This document shows, in pieces, positions 13,441 to 63,549 of a stretch of 64,000 nt of DNA. The DNA is taken from positions 7,511,419-7,575,418 of the forward strand of contig CM040429.1 in NCBI GenBank assembly GCA_022702705.1. Direction: 5' to 3'. How positions within the stretch are numbered: the stretch's first letter is position 1; each line of letters begins with the position of its first letter. The position numbers and the translations under genes were made by a program. The notes beneath the pieces are model-generated. The model was given only the letters and a program-made list of their open reading frames with translations, had not been told where the DNA came from and made no database searches. The DNA comes from Papilionanthe hookeriana x Papilionanthe teres. Taxonomy: Eukaryota > Streptophyta > Magnoliopsida > Asparagales > Orchidaceae.

Positions 13441-13819
13441 AGGGTTGTGTTGCTAGTTGAATCTAGTAGGTGTACACGTAGATCAAGTGTCTTCTGACCT
13501 TGAACCCTACAACCCCAAGTTAGAGAGAACCGTTAAGAAAAATAAAAAATTAAAAAGAATTCAACAAATATAATAAGAGATGGTTGATTTATCAAAGAAC
13601 AATCTTGATGACCATGAACATAATAATATACCTAATAATCATGGATTTAATATTATGTCTTGACATTTAGGAGATATTTTCAATCTTACGGTAGATGAAA
13701 TCCACCTTAATATTAATACACATGTCATAGAAGCCAATTTGTTTGAACCGAAACCTGTTATCATCCAAATAATGTAGAAATATCTGTTTGGGGGTCAAAT
13801 TCGAAAGATCCTAATCTTG

Positions 13820-14330
13820 ATTTAATGAGCTTCTTAGAACTCTACGCCGCATTCCGCTACAATGGTGTCTCCAACGACGTTGTGAGGCTAAGGCATTTCT
13901 CTTTCTCCTTGATAGATAAAGCCAAACATTGTTAAATTCCTTCTCTCCTGAATCTATTAGGACTTTGAAAGAGTTGGCCCATAATTTTTTAGCAATTTAT
14001 TTTCCACATTGAAAAATGACCAAACTTTGGAATTATATTGCCTCAATTTGCCACTTTGATTGTGAATCGATTAATGGACCAGGGGAAAGGTTTAAGGAAC
14101 TCCTTAAGAAGTGTACCCACCAAGCATTATTTTGTTGTTTTGATCATTCGGACTTTTCATAATGGGTTGGTTGATCATAGACCGACTGCAGGAGGATCCC
14201 GCGCGTCGAAACCTTTCAAAGAGGCATATTATTTAGTCGAAGAGATGACAACTAATAACTTTAAATGACCTTTTGATCGAGTGAATCCTATGAAGGTAGC
14301 CAACGTGCATGACACACATACTTTTTTTAT
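13820..14330 (+). pseudogene. gag polyprotein core (decayed)
   Basis: The frame from 13820 reads LMSFLELYAAFRYNGV and VRLRHFSFSLIDKAKH, the core of plant gypsy Gag. A shifted frame continues with RNSLRSVPTKHYFVVLIIRT, FHNGLVDHRPTAGGSR and FKEAYYLVEEMTTNNFK. Gag forms the virus-like particle of the element. At least two frameshifts and several stops separate the pieces, so this is a relic. Confidence 0.75.
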
Positions 14331-14903
14331 CTTGACTACTCGAGTAGCGCCCATCTCTATGAGTTAGACCAATAAGCCTGAATCAGCCACAAAGACCACC
14401 ACTCACAGAGAAAATTTCGTAAAGAAAACTATTGGATCCAAGTGCATTGCTCATTGAGACTGTGAAGGTGATCAACAATAGGTTCAATAACCCTCATTCT
14501 AATTCTTATAATCCTGGTGAAAAAATCAGCATAATTTTAAATAAAATAATAATAATTAAGGGTAAGAAACAAACAATGGGGAAATAATCAAGCTAATTCA
14601 TTAGGAAATTAAAATAAACATAGATGTATTAGTTATGTGCACTCTTTAACTCAAAGCCCACAGCGTAAGGATAAGAAGATGTCTTTGGACGAAGATAGTG
14701 TTGCAGATGAGGAATCAATTGTAGAGCCATAAGGAATATTAAAAACCAATTAGCCCATAGTCAATTCCCATAGCAATAGACCACAAGGAACTCTTTACGG
14801 TAAAACCAAAATTAAGCATAAATATAAGAGTAATGAGCATGTGAAAGCAATTAAATTGAGGATTGGAAGGGAATTGAAATAAGTAATTAGGAGAGAGCCC
14901 AAA

Positions 14904-15233
14904 GTGGTAGAAGATAAACCTCTGCATGAAAAACCAATTGAAAAATCTTTTGAGGACTCAGAAAGACCAATCTCATCCATTAGGAAAGACTTAGAAAGAC
15001 CACCTCCACCGTTCCTTCAACAACTTAAAAAACAAAAGTTGGATCAACAATTTTCCTTATTTTTTGAAATATTTAAGAAATTAAACATCAACAGTCCCTT
15101 TGTCAAAGCTTTGGAGCAGATGCATAGCTATGTGAAATTTATGAAGGATATATTAAATAAAAATAAAAAGCTAGAAATGTCTACAAATATAACACTTAGC
15201 GAGGAGTGCAGTGTTATTATTTTAAAAGGGTGA
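14904..15233 (+). pseudogene. gag-protease linker region
   Basis: An open stretch of 109 codons with a proline run (PPPPFLQQLKKQKLD), then FFEIFKKLNINSPFVKALEQ and MHSYVKFMKDILNKNKKLE, then LSEECSVII. In intact relatives this segment runs directly into the protease (KLPPKLKDPGSF type). Here it is cut after LKG by a 1.8-kb insertion, and the next expected residues reappear at about 17035. Confidence 0.8.
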
Positions 15234-15235
15234 TG

Positions 15236-17030
15236 CGCCCCCGGCGTGTGCTATTTTTCTACGTGTTTTTATGTTTGTATGTACATGCACACACTAGAGG
15301 TTATACACAAGTATATGTATCGTTTAAGTAATACAATAGTGGAGTCTCGTTTATCTTATCGATCTCATAAGGAAGCGAAGTAAGAGGTCCTTAGTCAAAT
15401 TATAGTCTACAATTATCAGACTTTAGTTTGGAAGGTCGATATAAGTGGTTTGGTACTCCTAAATCTAAGTATTAAGATTAAAACAACTAATAACTACTCT
15501 TAAATGAAAATATTTTATAAAGATAACCCTTTCTGGATGAATTGGTTTGGTGATTTTTGAGAAAATAAAATCTATTATTCTTATGTAGTGAATTGGATAA
15601 TGTAAATGAATGAGATACATTAAATATTGTATGTGTCAAATAGAAGCAATCATATTCTTTACCCTCTTTCGAGTGCATAAAGAACATTGACTAATCCTAA
15701 GTTTAGTCTATAAATTTGTAGTTAGGGTGGGAAAATGTTGGCTCTCACTCCAGAGCTCCTACTTCCTTTCGCCTAAAGGCTAACTCTTACTTTAGTTTTC
15801 AAACACTGTGACCGAATTAAGGATTTTAGTCTGTCACCATAAAATCTCCAATTATACGACCATCAAAGTATAGTTCCATATTTATTTTCACTCAACCCCC
15901 ATGAACTTTACCATCAATTAAATTTGAATGTGGTTCCACTTTGTTGAAAATTACACCGTCCTCTCAGGTCTTAAGGCAATTACAATGAATTTTAACACTC
16001 AAATGAGCTCTTTTTGTAATGTAAATGAAGTGCAAGTAAAAACCATCACGTTATGATTAAAAATTCTTTTAACACTGCAAAAGAAAAGTAAAAGGAAGAT
16101 AGCGACATAATCTTCTCATGTCACTATTCTAAATAAGAAGAAAAGGTAAGAGAAATACATCACAAAACACGAAGAAAACACAATAGAAAACTTCATTACA
16201 CCAAAGCAAATCCACAAAATAAACGTTTACAAAATCATAAGATAATTAAGAACACAATACTTAGATTTTTCCCTTTGAAAGACAGATGAAAATCTCTCCC
16301 ACAAAGTCTCCCGCTGATCCAGACAATGCTAGTACAAATCCTTACAGATTGTCTCAAAATTCCCTTCTTCAATCTCTCTAAAAAGGTAGAAATCTATATT
16401 TCTACTCATATTCTAATATCTCTAAGCATTTTCCACATCTTTCCTACCATCTACACACTTTTTTGCTTCAAATTCACTTTAAAATAGTGTAAAAAAGAAT
16501 TTCCCAAGAGATGCTTCAAGAAACATTCCAAAAAGCGTTTAAATTCAATGTATCTCGGTCATAAAGCGCCAAAAATTGGTCTAAACAGTCTCGAGCGCCA
16601 TCGGGTCCATATTCTCGTCCTTCTTTGGATTTGGGCGCCGACAGCGCCGGTCTGAGCAGCACCACTATTTCGCTCTGTTTTGCCCCGTTTCAGCTCTGTT
16701 TTGCCCCGTTTCAGTTGTGTTGTGTTCCTAATATCTTCACATACAAGATAAAAATAAAAACAACATTTTTTAAAATTGTAATATCATTCAAAAATATGCA
16801 ATAAGTGTAAAAGATAATAAGCATAGAAAGATTTATCAAAACGTGTCAAGTCAAAATTTGATTTCTTGCTCATTTTTGCTCCAAATTGCACCATTTTTGC
16901 TTCCTCCAAGAGTCCATTTATTGTACCTAAAACCAAAAAGAATACAAAATACCTTCATTTAAAGTACAATATCATTAAAATTAAGCATAAAATGTATATG
17001 AAAAATCAAACAGTTTTTATGAGTGTCAAA
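15236..17030. mobile_element. Unclassified insertion splitting the gypsy gag-protease frame
   Basis: The reading frame of the host relic stops at about 15232 and resumes at about 17020-17036, so roughly 1.8 kb is foreign to it. The insert starts TGATGCGCCCCCGGCG, which looks like a TG-type LTR start, and contains no recognisable protein. I could not identify its right terminus or a target duplication with certainty. It may be a non-autonomous LTR element or a solo LTR plus decayed sequence. Confidence 0.5.
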
Positions 17031-17034
17031 TTAC

Positions 17035-17450
17035 TCACTAAAAAATTTAAAGACCCAGGTAGTTTCGCCATTCCCTGCGCGATAAGAGAAAAATTATTTA
17101 AAAGACCTTGTGTAACTTAAGTGGTAGCATTAACCTCATGCCCGTACCTAGCTTTAAGAGGTTAGAATTAGGCAAAGTCCAACCCAACACTATGACCCTT
17201 TAGTTGGTTGATCGTTCACTTACATATCCTAGATGGGTTATTTAAAATGTTCATGTGAATGTGAATAAATATTTCTTCTTCGTGTACTTTATTATCCTTG
17301 ATATTCAGGAGAATAAAGAAGATTCTCATTATCTTAGGCAGACTTTTCACAGTCATAGATAGGGCTATGATTTATGCACATAATGGGGAGTTGAATGTGA
17401 GGGTAAATGACAATGAGGTAACTTTAAATATTTGAAAGTCAATGAAACAC
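17035..17450 (+). pseudogene. Retroviral-type aspartic protease fragment of the gypsy relic
   Basis: The first frame reads KKFKDPGSFAIPCAI. Shifting frame, the DNA continues as LCNLSGSINLMPVPSFKRLE, then LVDRSLTYP and finally GELNVRVNDNEVTLNI. These follow the order of the protease domain in plant gypsy elements. The catalytic motif expected as D-L-G-A-S reads N-L-S-G-S, so the active-site aspartate is lost. Stops at several points confirm decay. Confidence 0.7.
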
Positions 17451-17899
17451 CCTTTTGATTCAAGTAAAGACTATTATTTTAGGTTGGATCTAGTGGACAT
17501 ATTTTGTAGAATCCAATTTTAGGAGAATTCTAAAGCTGGTCTGATAGAGCAAAATTCGATTGAGAATGATGGAAATGACTATAAGGATGAATCATCTGTA
17601 CTCTTAGAGGTGACTCTTATGATGTATAGAGAGGTTTGAATTTTTTGACACCATTGGATATTCTAAACCACTAGTATCACCCATAGAAGAGCCACCTAAA
17701 GTAGAAATGAAGACTTTACCCAAACACTTAAAAATATGCTTAGGGAGTCATCCAAATTATCTTGTCGGCCTCATTTTTATGAAATCAATCTCTCTCTCTT
17801 TCTCTCTAGAGCCTGATGTCATCCATAGGGATTGCAGAGAAAGTTATATGATATGAAAGAACATGTATATCAAGTCTAAGTGGGTGATTAATATTCATT

Positions 17900-19625
17900 A
17901 TTGTTTGTCAATAAAATGGGGTTAATAGTTTTGGTTACAAATGGGAGATTCAATCCTAGATATAACCGTCCCTTCGAAATGAATAGTCTTAGTTGGAAAA
18001 TATACTTATAGATTGCAATTGTTATATAAGATTTCAACAATGTAATTAATATTTTTTTATTAAGAAGATATGTTGTTGATGCATGAAATAAAATTTTACA
18101 TATTGAAGTAGAACTACAGACTAATTTACTTTGCAAGGAAAACGTTAATGACACAATAGCCTATAATGTGAAACAATTAAGATATAAATTAATATTAGTG
18201 GTGAAAATTCAGTGGAAGCTTTTCTAAAATGGCAATAATATTGAAAAGTGAGCGTGAGATGACATAAATTTAATATAAACACACATACTTCAAATTTTTG
18301 CATGCACCCTACCTTAAGCCTGCATGAAAGCCTACATTTTTTTTTAATTTAAAATAGTGGTATTTTTTCACGACATCAAAATTTAGGCATTATAAATGCA
18401 AAAAAAACAAAGTTCAGTATTATATGCAAATGTACATTAGATAGGTGATTGCATAAATTTCAAGGAGATCAAACAAACAAGAGTACAAAAAGTAAGTTTA
18501 AGGAAGGACCGTAGACATAAGACCAAGGGTCCCACACCTAAAAAACTAAGGCTATACAAGCTAAAGATTAATGGTTCACTAGCATAAGACTAAGGTCCAC
18601 TAATAGAATACCAAACGACCCACCTAACCGGGTGCAATCCCCTTCAACTGGAGTAAGAGAACGACTCAATGTAGGTTATTCGAATCAAAGACCAAGGGCA
18701 ATATAGTTGAGCAAAGGCATCAACTTGTCTCTCACCATAAACCGACTCAAGGGAAGAATTCAACATCGCCATCAATCTCATGGATGTCCTTGAGATTCTT
18801 GACATGTTGCTGAGAAGTGGCCATATCATAATCGTAACAGAGCATCCCAAAGGAATGCCTCATCGAGAAGTGAACTATCTATCATATTACAATGATTCAC
18901 CCTTAGTTCGATAACTTAGCCTTACTCTGCCAACAGGAGTTCCTTATACAAGAGCAATAATCGGCTGCTAGATTGAAAAAGATGGCTAATAAGGCCAGAC
19001 CGATCAGGTCAAGTCCTACTGACTTGAAGGCCATCGAGGGCCAATCGATAACCTAGATCCGATGCAATAGGACAAAATGGACTTTACCAAGGCAAGGCAA
19101 ATTGATCTCAACCAACAGAACTATAAAGTAGACGAACTAAATGCTTATATTTGTAAAATACCTATAATATCATATAACGCCAAAGCTAAAGAATGAGTAG
19201 AAATATAACTTCATATATTTTAACACTCTACTCTATAAATAGGAGGGTCATTTCATATGAAAACACTAACCAATAACTCAAATTACTGTTAGTTATTATG
19301 TACTTCCCTCATAGTCTCTCTCTCTCTCTCATACATTACACTGTATTTCTTGAGTGTCTTGTATGCCCCTAAAAATATTATCATATTGTCAAGTTCTTAA
19401 ATGTGAAATGTATATTTTAATATATGGGTTTATGCCACCAAAGTGCTAAATGTAAATATGGAAGTTTATGAGCTAATATGTAAATACATAAGAACTATAT
19501 AGAATGCCTGTAAAATTCTCTTCAAGCTAATAAAATAAAGCAAATATGATTGTCGATCTTAGATTTTCCCTTAGGAATCAAAACAACTCGTACTTAGTTA
19601 GATTGGATTTTTAGCTAGTGGTTCT
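17900..19625. other. Noncoding DNA with an LTR-like promoter segment
   Basis: No coding frame is recognised. The part at 18480-19390 is less AT-rich and contains ACTCTATAAATAGGAGGG (TATA-like box near 19232-19239), followed about 80 bases later by a CT run (19316-19330). This arrangement resembles the U3/R boundary of a plant LTR. I found no partner LTR in the window. A weak copy of the TTTACATAC MITE family may lie at 19390-19515. Confidence 0.4.
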
Positions 19626-21585
19626 TGATGCGTGTTAGACAATTCGCGGTGGCAGAGTAATGAATTATCGTCTTAACGTTGTATAAATATTCAGTACATA
19701 TTCAAATAAAAAAAATAACCAATAGTGACACAAAAAGTTTTTAACGTGGAAAACCATTAAATGAAAACAATCACGAGGCTTGGCCCCATTATCCCACAAG
19801 CGGTAAAATGTTATAAAACTTTTCAAATTACAACGTCAAAGTATTAATGAAGTTGTTGTAAGAAATGAGCAGCGAACGATGACAATTGGAAGAGGGCCGA
19901 TAGGTGTTGGTTGAAGGCAGTTGACGTTGATCGATGACGGTTAGGTGGGGTTAACAACAATCGAGGCGGTCGACGGTGATTGAAGGCGATCAGCAGTGGG
20001 CAGTGGTTGAAGGCGATCTGCGGTGGTTGGCGGCGATCGACGAGACCGATGACAGCAACGACGGTAGGTGGAGGTCGATGGCGGTGGCGGTGATCGACGA
20101 CGATTGGTGGTGGTTAATGTTGGTTGGAGTGATGTTGAACTTCAGCTCCTCAAAACTTCAACCTCTTTTTCAGGCTTCAAGCTCTCCTCGCCTTCATGAG
20201 AGGGGTTGAACTCTATTTATAATGTTATATGTGCAATTAACACATGAATATTAACCACTTTGATTATGGTCCAGAGAGCTTCATTTGATCAGACGACATT
20301 TGATAGACATTTGAGTGTCTTAACAATTTTATAATCGAGCAATTTTGGACTCGCTAAATTCGCCTTGTGAGATGCTCGATTTAACTATAGGTTTGCTAGA
20401 TTCGACTTTCGTTTGACCTTCTAAATATATCCACAAAATTTTCAAGAGTGGTTTAATTACTTGATTTGAGCTTTGATGCGTGTTAGAAAATTCGCAGCAG
20501 TAGAGTAGCGAATTATTGTCTTAGCGTTGTACGAAAATTCAGCACACACACAGATGAAAAATAATCGATGACGACTCCAGAATTTTTACATGGAAAACCC
20601 GTAAAGGGAAAAACCACAGAGTCTGGCCCAGTTGTGAGAATCCACTATTGATTGATGTTTACAGAAATCCCGTCACACAGACGGGAGAGAGTAATTATAT
20701 GTTTCAAACTACAATGTCGACTGACGGTGTCTGCTTCGTGGTGATTGAGGACAATTGGTGAAGGACCACGGTGATGGAGGTCGACGGTGACGGAGGTCGA
20801 CGGTGACGAAGGTCGATGAAAGTCGGCGGTAGTCGACGGAGGTCGATGGTGATCGACGGCGATCGGCGGTTGGTCGACGACGGTCGGCGGTGGTGCTAAG
20901 CCGCAGCTTCTCCTTAAGGCCTCAAGCTCTCTCAATGCTCTCCCCCTCTCATGTGAGAGTTGTGGTCTATTTATAGGGATGCAATCATTTTGATCGAACC
21001 ATTCGGAGGGCTCCCCTTGATCAAACGACATTTAAGGGGCATTTGATGGCCTTAACAATGTCAGAATTGAGTAATATTGGGCTATTTGGATTCATCTTGT
21101 CGAGTCGCTCGATTCGAGTATGGGCTTGCCAGTGTCGACATTCATTTGAACTTCCAATGTGTTCGAAAATCTTCTAAAAGTGGTTTAATAACTTGATTCG
21201 GGCTTGATTTAACTCGGATTGGACTAGTTTTGATATTATTGGGTCCGTTTCATCGAGCCTGTCAGTTTGACTATTAGTTTGCTGAAATTGGAGCTCTGGA
21301 TGGCTTTTTATCACAATTTGAAAGTTTCTTGCTCAAAAGATTGCACCGAGATTCGTGCCAGATGATGAAAATTTGTTTACGGCGTATGGAGCTTGACTCG
21401 GATTGAACTAATTTTGAGATCATTGGGTCCATTTCATCAAGCCGGTCAGTTTGACTATAAGTTTGCCGAAATCGAAGCTATAAATGACTCTTGATTTAAT
21501 ATTAAGTACTTAAATGATCGTCCTGAGATCCGTGTCATGCTTTGAGATCTTGCTAAATGATGAAAATTTGTTGGGACTCGGCTCG
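19626..21585 (+). repeat. LTR-like repeat copy A, interrupted by copy B
   Basis: Copy A begins TGATGCGTGTTAGACAATTC and shares with copies B and C the words TACGTGGAAAACC-like, AAAGGGAAAAACCAC-like, GTCGACGGT and CTATTTATA. It runs to 20473, is interrupted by copy B, and resumes at 21395 with GACTCGGATTG, ending near 21585. Joining the two parts restores the order seen in copy C. Termini of TG...CA type and the solo state suggest a solo LTR, but no internal retrotransposon sequence is attached. The serine/proline-rich frames inside are by-products of the repeated GTCGACGG words. Confidence 0.7.
20474..21389 (+). repeat. Solo-LTR-like repeat copy B nested in copy A
   Basis: Starts TGATGCGTGTTAGAAAATTC and ends near CGGCGTATGG, where copy C has the better-preserved CGTATCA. 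The five bases AGCTT occur directly before (20469-20473) and directly after (21390-21394), a perfect 5-bp target duplication as made by LTR-retrotransposon integrases. At 916 bases it matches the length of copy C. It was therefore inserted in copy A as an LTR element and reduced to a solo LTR. Confidence 0.8.
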
Positions 21586-21887
21586 TATAAAAAAATCACA
21601 ATAACATGCATTAATTTTAATAATTCCTTGGAAACCCACCACAATTTTCGTTTTTAATCGATTATATGTATTAATAAAAGTAAATAGGTTTGACCTGGCA
21701 TTAATTAATACATTAGAAATATTCACACACCACCTTTCTCTCTAATCTTATTATGTTCCAAGTTAAAAAAGAGAAAATGTTAATGAGCATTGAGAGTTCA
21801 GCTTACACGGCATAAAATATTTTAAATTTATTTTCTAAATATCCAATAATTACAATTTAAAATAAGTTTTTAGTAATTTTAAATTAA

Positions 21888-22130
21888 GGCCATTTACATA
21901 TATACCACACAATTATCATATATTTATATATGTAACCCTTAAACTTAAATATTTATTTGCGTAAGACTCAAATTTTTAATATCGAATTAAAAATGTCATT
22001 CTTATTAATTTTTTAAAAGGGGCATTTACACTCCAAAGCAGCTTTCTTACATTAACTTCTAAAAAATTAATTACATCCTTTTAAAATTTAAATATTTAAA
22101 AGAATTGAGTGTTATGTGTAAAATCTACCA
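21888..22130. repeat. TTTACATAC-type MITE copy (diverged), upstream of the kinase gene
   Basis: The left end reads CATTTACATATATACCACAC and carries the family words for a terminal inverted repeat (TTTACATA...ACCACACAATT). The right part, GTGTTATGTGTAAAATCTACC, is a worn reverse complement. It lies about 130 bases before the kinase start codon, so it may overlap the promoter region. Diverged copy, so its exact ends are uncertain. Confidence 0.5.
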
Positions 22131-22258
22131 TTAAAAGATAATTAGTTAAGGAAAACGTAAAACTGGCCCGGATTCCAAAAACTCCTGTCGTTTACTCTAG
22201 ATCTGTGAAGAGACTATAAGAGCCGTTCCAGAACGCAAGTCGAAGAGGTTAAGGAGAG

Positions 22259-59812
<37,554 letters not shown>

Positions 59813-60328
59813 TATATATATATATATATATCTGTAAATTAAATGAAATTTAGGTGATGAGAAAATATTAGAAAATAAAGACATCTCCACAGCTAATTAT
59901 TGGATTCCTGATGGTTGTTGCTTTGCCCCGCATCACTACAGCTTGTTTTGCTATTTTTGTCTTATTATTAATTCATCATGCCCTCTATTGGTTGCCAAAG
60001 GAATCCAATTTTCTGTTAAGCTGTACAATATAGTTTTAATTTCTCTGCTGAAATTGCAGTACCCCTTGCTTTGATATATTATTCTTTGCTTATATTTGAA
60101 TATTGTGTGAAATTTAAATTGCAAAAAAAAGATTTCTCACAGAAAGTTTGCACTTCATTCACCTTGACATTAGCAAATTAGGGTTGGCATGAATAGCTAT
60201 GATGAAAATGCTGATGAGATGGGGAAATTGATGAATCAATTTACTGGTTCTATGTTTCAAGCTGGGATGCTTTGTTTGGCTGCTTGTTTCGGCTCCTTGA
60301 ATCTTTTTTTATAGCGGCTTTATATAAT
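59813..60328. other. Probable 3' UTR and downstream flank of the kinase gene
   Basis: Begins with a short (TA)n run right after the stop codon. AT-rich, without a coding frame. A polyadenylation site cannot be placed with confidence; AATGAAAT and AATAAAG-type words occur at 59840-59880. Confidence 0.4.
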
Positions 60329-60558
60329 TAGGGAAATTTACATACATACGACACATTTTTTTATCTATTTACATGTCTAAACACCAAAAAATTGATATTT
60401 ACATCTACGACTCTTTGTTGTCATAAACCTATGCACGAATTGATGAATTTCACTTTTGAAAAGTTAATAATAGTGATGTTTTTATATCAGAATTGCGTGC
60501 GCGGTGCGTGCGAGCGTGTCAAGTCTCCGCCATTTCTTTTAATTATATATATATATAT

Positions 60559-60602
<44 letters not shown>

Positions 60603-60645
60603 AGGAGTCATAAGAGTTGTGTGGTACCTATGTAAATTTTCCTTA
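60329..60645. repeat. TTTACATAC-type MITE with an internal AT microsatellite
   Basis: Left end AGGGAAATTTACATACATAC. Right end GTGTGGTACCTATGTAAATT. Between them, at 60542-60598, is an AT run that expands the element to about 315 bases. Confidence 0.8.
60542..60598. repeat. (AT)n microsatellite
   Basis: AT dinucleotide run with one GA interruption, inside the MITE above. Confidence 0.95.
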
Positions 60646-61194
60646 AATTAATTGTTTTGGGTGAGAGCTAACGAGAAAGGAAGCGGAAAATAAATTAATA
60701 AAACGAGATTGGGCCGCTTAAATATTTGTTTTGTATGCAGAAGTATAGTGTTTTTTCCTTCACAACTTCAATAATAAACAAAAGCTTCAGTGTCATGGTG
60801 TGCCTCCAAAAAAATCCAGGTGGCTCACATGCCGTTGTATTGCATTATTTAAGATTTTTAAGATGTTTCACCGACGAAAAAATGTCATAGAAGTTTTATG
60901 ATTAAAAATTATTTGGGATGAATAGTTTAATTTTGCATATATTTTAGGATAGGATTCAGTATTTATTATTTTATTTTATTTAATTAAAAAAATATAAAAT
61001 AATTATTATAAAGTTTATTTAGATTGAATATCAAATTTAAGTTGGATATTTAAACTTATAACTTGTGCTATGTACAAGTTGAGAATATCATCTATTATGT
61101 AATAGATATCAGGTTCACATGTGTTTATTAAGATTTGTTAAATATTGTCTAAGTCTTAAAAAAATTAATATATATATATATGTATATATATATA

Positions 61195-62079
61195 TGTAAT
61201 GCGTGCTATAAAATTCGTGGCGGTTGAGTAATAAATTTTCGTCTTAGTTTTGTACGAGATCCAATAAGTCAGCACAAATGAAAGTGAACAAGTAATGATT
61301 TACTAAGCTTTTACGTGAAAACCCGTAAAAGGAAAACCACGAGGCTTGCCACAGGTGAAAATTTACTATTGATCGACGTTTACGAGAATCCTCGTCCCAC
61401 GTGACGGGAAAAGTAATTATATAATGTAGATTACAACGTCGACTGACGGTATATGGATGATGGTGGTTGACGACAATCAACGGTGGTCCATGGCGATCGA
61501 CGGTGCTCTATGAGGATCAGCGGTGGTCGACGGCTATCGGCGGTGACGACGACGATCCGCGATGATGCAGAGCTGCTTCTTCTTCTCAAGACTTCAGATT
61601 CTCTCCTTTGGCTCCCCCATACTCATGTGATAGTTGGGGTCTATTTATAGAGTTCTGGGTGCAATTAATGCAACCCTTTTTGATCGGACGGTTCAGAGGG
61701 CTTCACTCTATCAGACGGCGTTTAAGGGCCATTTAATGGCCTTAACAATGTCGGAATTGAGTGATCTTGGGCTCGTTTGATTTGTCTTGTCGAGAAGCTC
61801 GATTCGAGTATGGAATTGCTAGTGTTGGCATCCGTTTGACATTCCAGTGTGTTCGAAAATCTTCTAAAAGTGGTTTAATGACTTGATCCGGGCTTGATTT
61901 GACTTGGATTGGATTAGTTTTGATATCATTAGGTTCGTTTCATCGAACTGGTCATTTTGACTATAAGTTTGCTGAAATCGGAGCTCTGGACGACTTTTTA
62001 TCAATATATAAATATTTCTTGCTCAAAAGACTGCATCAAGATTCGTGCCGGATTATAAAATTTTGTCGGGTGCGTATCA
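61195..62079 (+). repeat. Solo-LTR-like repeat copy C
   Basis: Same family as copies A and B at 19626-21585. Starts TGTAATGCGTGCTATAAAAT and ends GTCGGGTGCGTATCA, and shares GTGAAAACCCGTAAAAGG, GTCGACTGACGGT, CTATTTATAGAG and TGATATCATTAGGTTCGTTT. It is flanked by ATATA on both sides, which is not strong evidence because the flanks are AT repeats. 885 bases and no internal region. Confidence 0.72.
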
Positions 62080-62184
62080 ATATATATATATATATATGTA
62101 TATGTAATGCATATAAGATGTAAATGATAATTTAAAGCTTCATATGAATGGAGACCCTATTAGCATCAATCACTCCAAAGCTAA

Positions 62185-62415
62185 CAAATAATGTCTAAAT
62201 TCCCACCTAAAGTTTCATATTTATATATGTATCACTTTGGTGTTTTTAACCTATACGGGAAAATATGTCTTTGACCTTTAAAATATGATGATAGTGTTAT
62301 TCTTATTTTGTGATATTACAGATTTGAGTGCTACATGCGTAATAACTATGCACATTTAGGTGTTAGATATATAAATATATATGTATTGTGTGCCATGTAT
62401 GTAAATGCCTCATCT
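62185..62415. repeat. TTTACATAC-type MITE (diverged)
   Basis: Right end TTAGGTGTTAGATATATAAA, then ATTGTGTGCCATGTATGTAA. The left end is worn (CACCTAAAGTTTCATATTTA). Confidence 0.65.
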
Positions 62416-62960
62416 TATCAATCATAATTATCTAAAGTTCCCCCTAACAGTGGTGATAACTACTTCTAATGCTTTCAACCTATTAAGTAATTGTATTATG
62501 TAATGAATTCTATAATATCAATCTTGATCCTCATCTACACATCATCATCAAACACATATCAAAATCTAATACAAAATATCATCAATATCCTCTACACTAC
62601 AAATTCTCTCTCAATTACATACAAACCACCCGAAACTTCTTATTTATAAATCAACCACATTCTTTCGTCCATTTTTCAAATTTTCGCTCAAGTATCAAAA
62701 TTCATGTTAAAACACCCACTCCTATTTTTTTTTAATCAAATTCTTAATGGTTTGATCGTGACATGCGTAAATACATCTGCTATGTACTTCAAAGAATTAT
62801 TTTAAGTGGTTAATTCGTAAATATTAATGTTTTGGGTGTTCTGTATGTAATTATCCCAATTGTTTTATATAGCTCATCCAACTCAATTTACCCTTCACAA
62901 TTCAAAGTAGCTTGATTAGGACTACCTATAATCCAATCCTTCAACATTCATAAGTCTTAG

Positions 62961-62961
62961 C

Positions 62962-62985
<24 letters not shown>
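62961..62985. repeat. (CT)n microsatellite
   Basis: About 25 bases of CT. The surrounding short open frame with RERERER comes from it. Confidence 0.92.
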
Positions 62986-62992
<7 letters not shown>

Positions 62993-63321
62993 CCAATAAT
63001 GCTATTTTCTTAGCTATTAAGATTAATTTGGACCGTTGGATCTTTTTAAAATTTCTTAAGAATTGTTGGGGACCACAGGATCTAGTGGTGTCATGGTACA
63101 CTAAAGCTCTCACTTTGGCTTGCTCAAAACCATGAGCTCTTACTGATTTATGACCCACAAAGTAATTTCTTAGCCATGATTATGACTGCCACTTATTGGA
63201 GAGAAGATTTTGATGGAGATGGAATCATATTGGGATTAAACATTTGCCCAACTTTAGCATGATCAAAGAGAATAAAGTATTATTTGGCTTTGATTTGTTA
63301 ATATTATCTATTAAGAGCATT

Positions 63322-63549
63322 ACATACACACCACACAATTTTTATGTATTTACATATCTAACACCTAAACTTTATTATTCACATTCATATGACTCAAATC
63401 CTTAATGTCGTGTCAAAAATATCATTTTTACTAACATTTTAAACGACGTGCATTTTTTATGCATATGTTTATATAAATGTAAATATCAAATTGTAGGTGT
63501 TAGATGTGTAAATCCATAAGAATTGTGTGGTACTATGTAAATTTTCCTA
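63322..63549. repeat. TTTACATAC-type MITE, well-preserved copy
   Basis: Left end CATTACATACACACCACACA followed by TATGTATTTACATATCTAAC. Right end GGTGTTAGATGTGTAAATCC and AATTGTGTGGTACTATGTAA. About 60 bases of terminal inverted repeat are visible. One of the best references for the family in this window. Confidence 0.85.

Larger units (their letters stand above)
13450..17900 (+). mobile_element. Ty3/gypsy-type retrotransposon relic (gag to protease), interrupted
   Basis: Plus-strand frames give, in order: a gag N-terminal piece (LERTVKKNKKLKR near 13520), gag core (FLELYAAFRYNGVSNDVVRL; FHNGLVDHRPTAGG), the proline-rich gag-protease linker (PPPPFLQQLKKQKLDQQF; EALEQM-type ALEQMHSYVKFMKDIL), then the protease start (KDPGSFAIPC) and downstream residues recalling SINLMP, GKVQPNTMTL and VNDNEVTLNI. 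These motifs are typical of large plant Ty3/gypsy elements. No RT or integrase follows and no LTR pair was identified. Stops and shifts are frequent. Confidence 0.75.

Noticed and set aside
20645..21031. A 128-codon minus-strand frame rich in proline and histidine inside LTR-like copy B
   Set aside because: The residues come from repeated GTCGACGG words of the LTR-like repeat, and the copies at 19626 and 61195 do not preserve the frame.
61195..62079. ATATA on both sides of LTR-like copy C as firm proof of a target duplication
   Set aside because: Both flanks are long AT repeats, so the match is expected by chance and is treated only as consistent.
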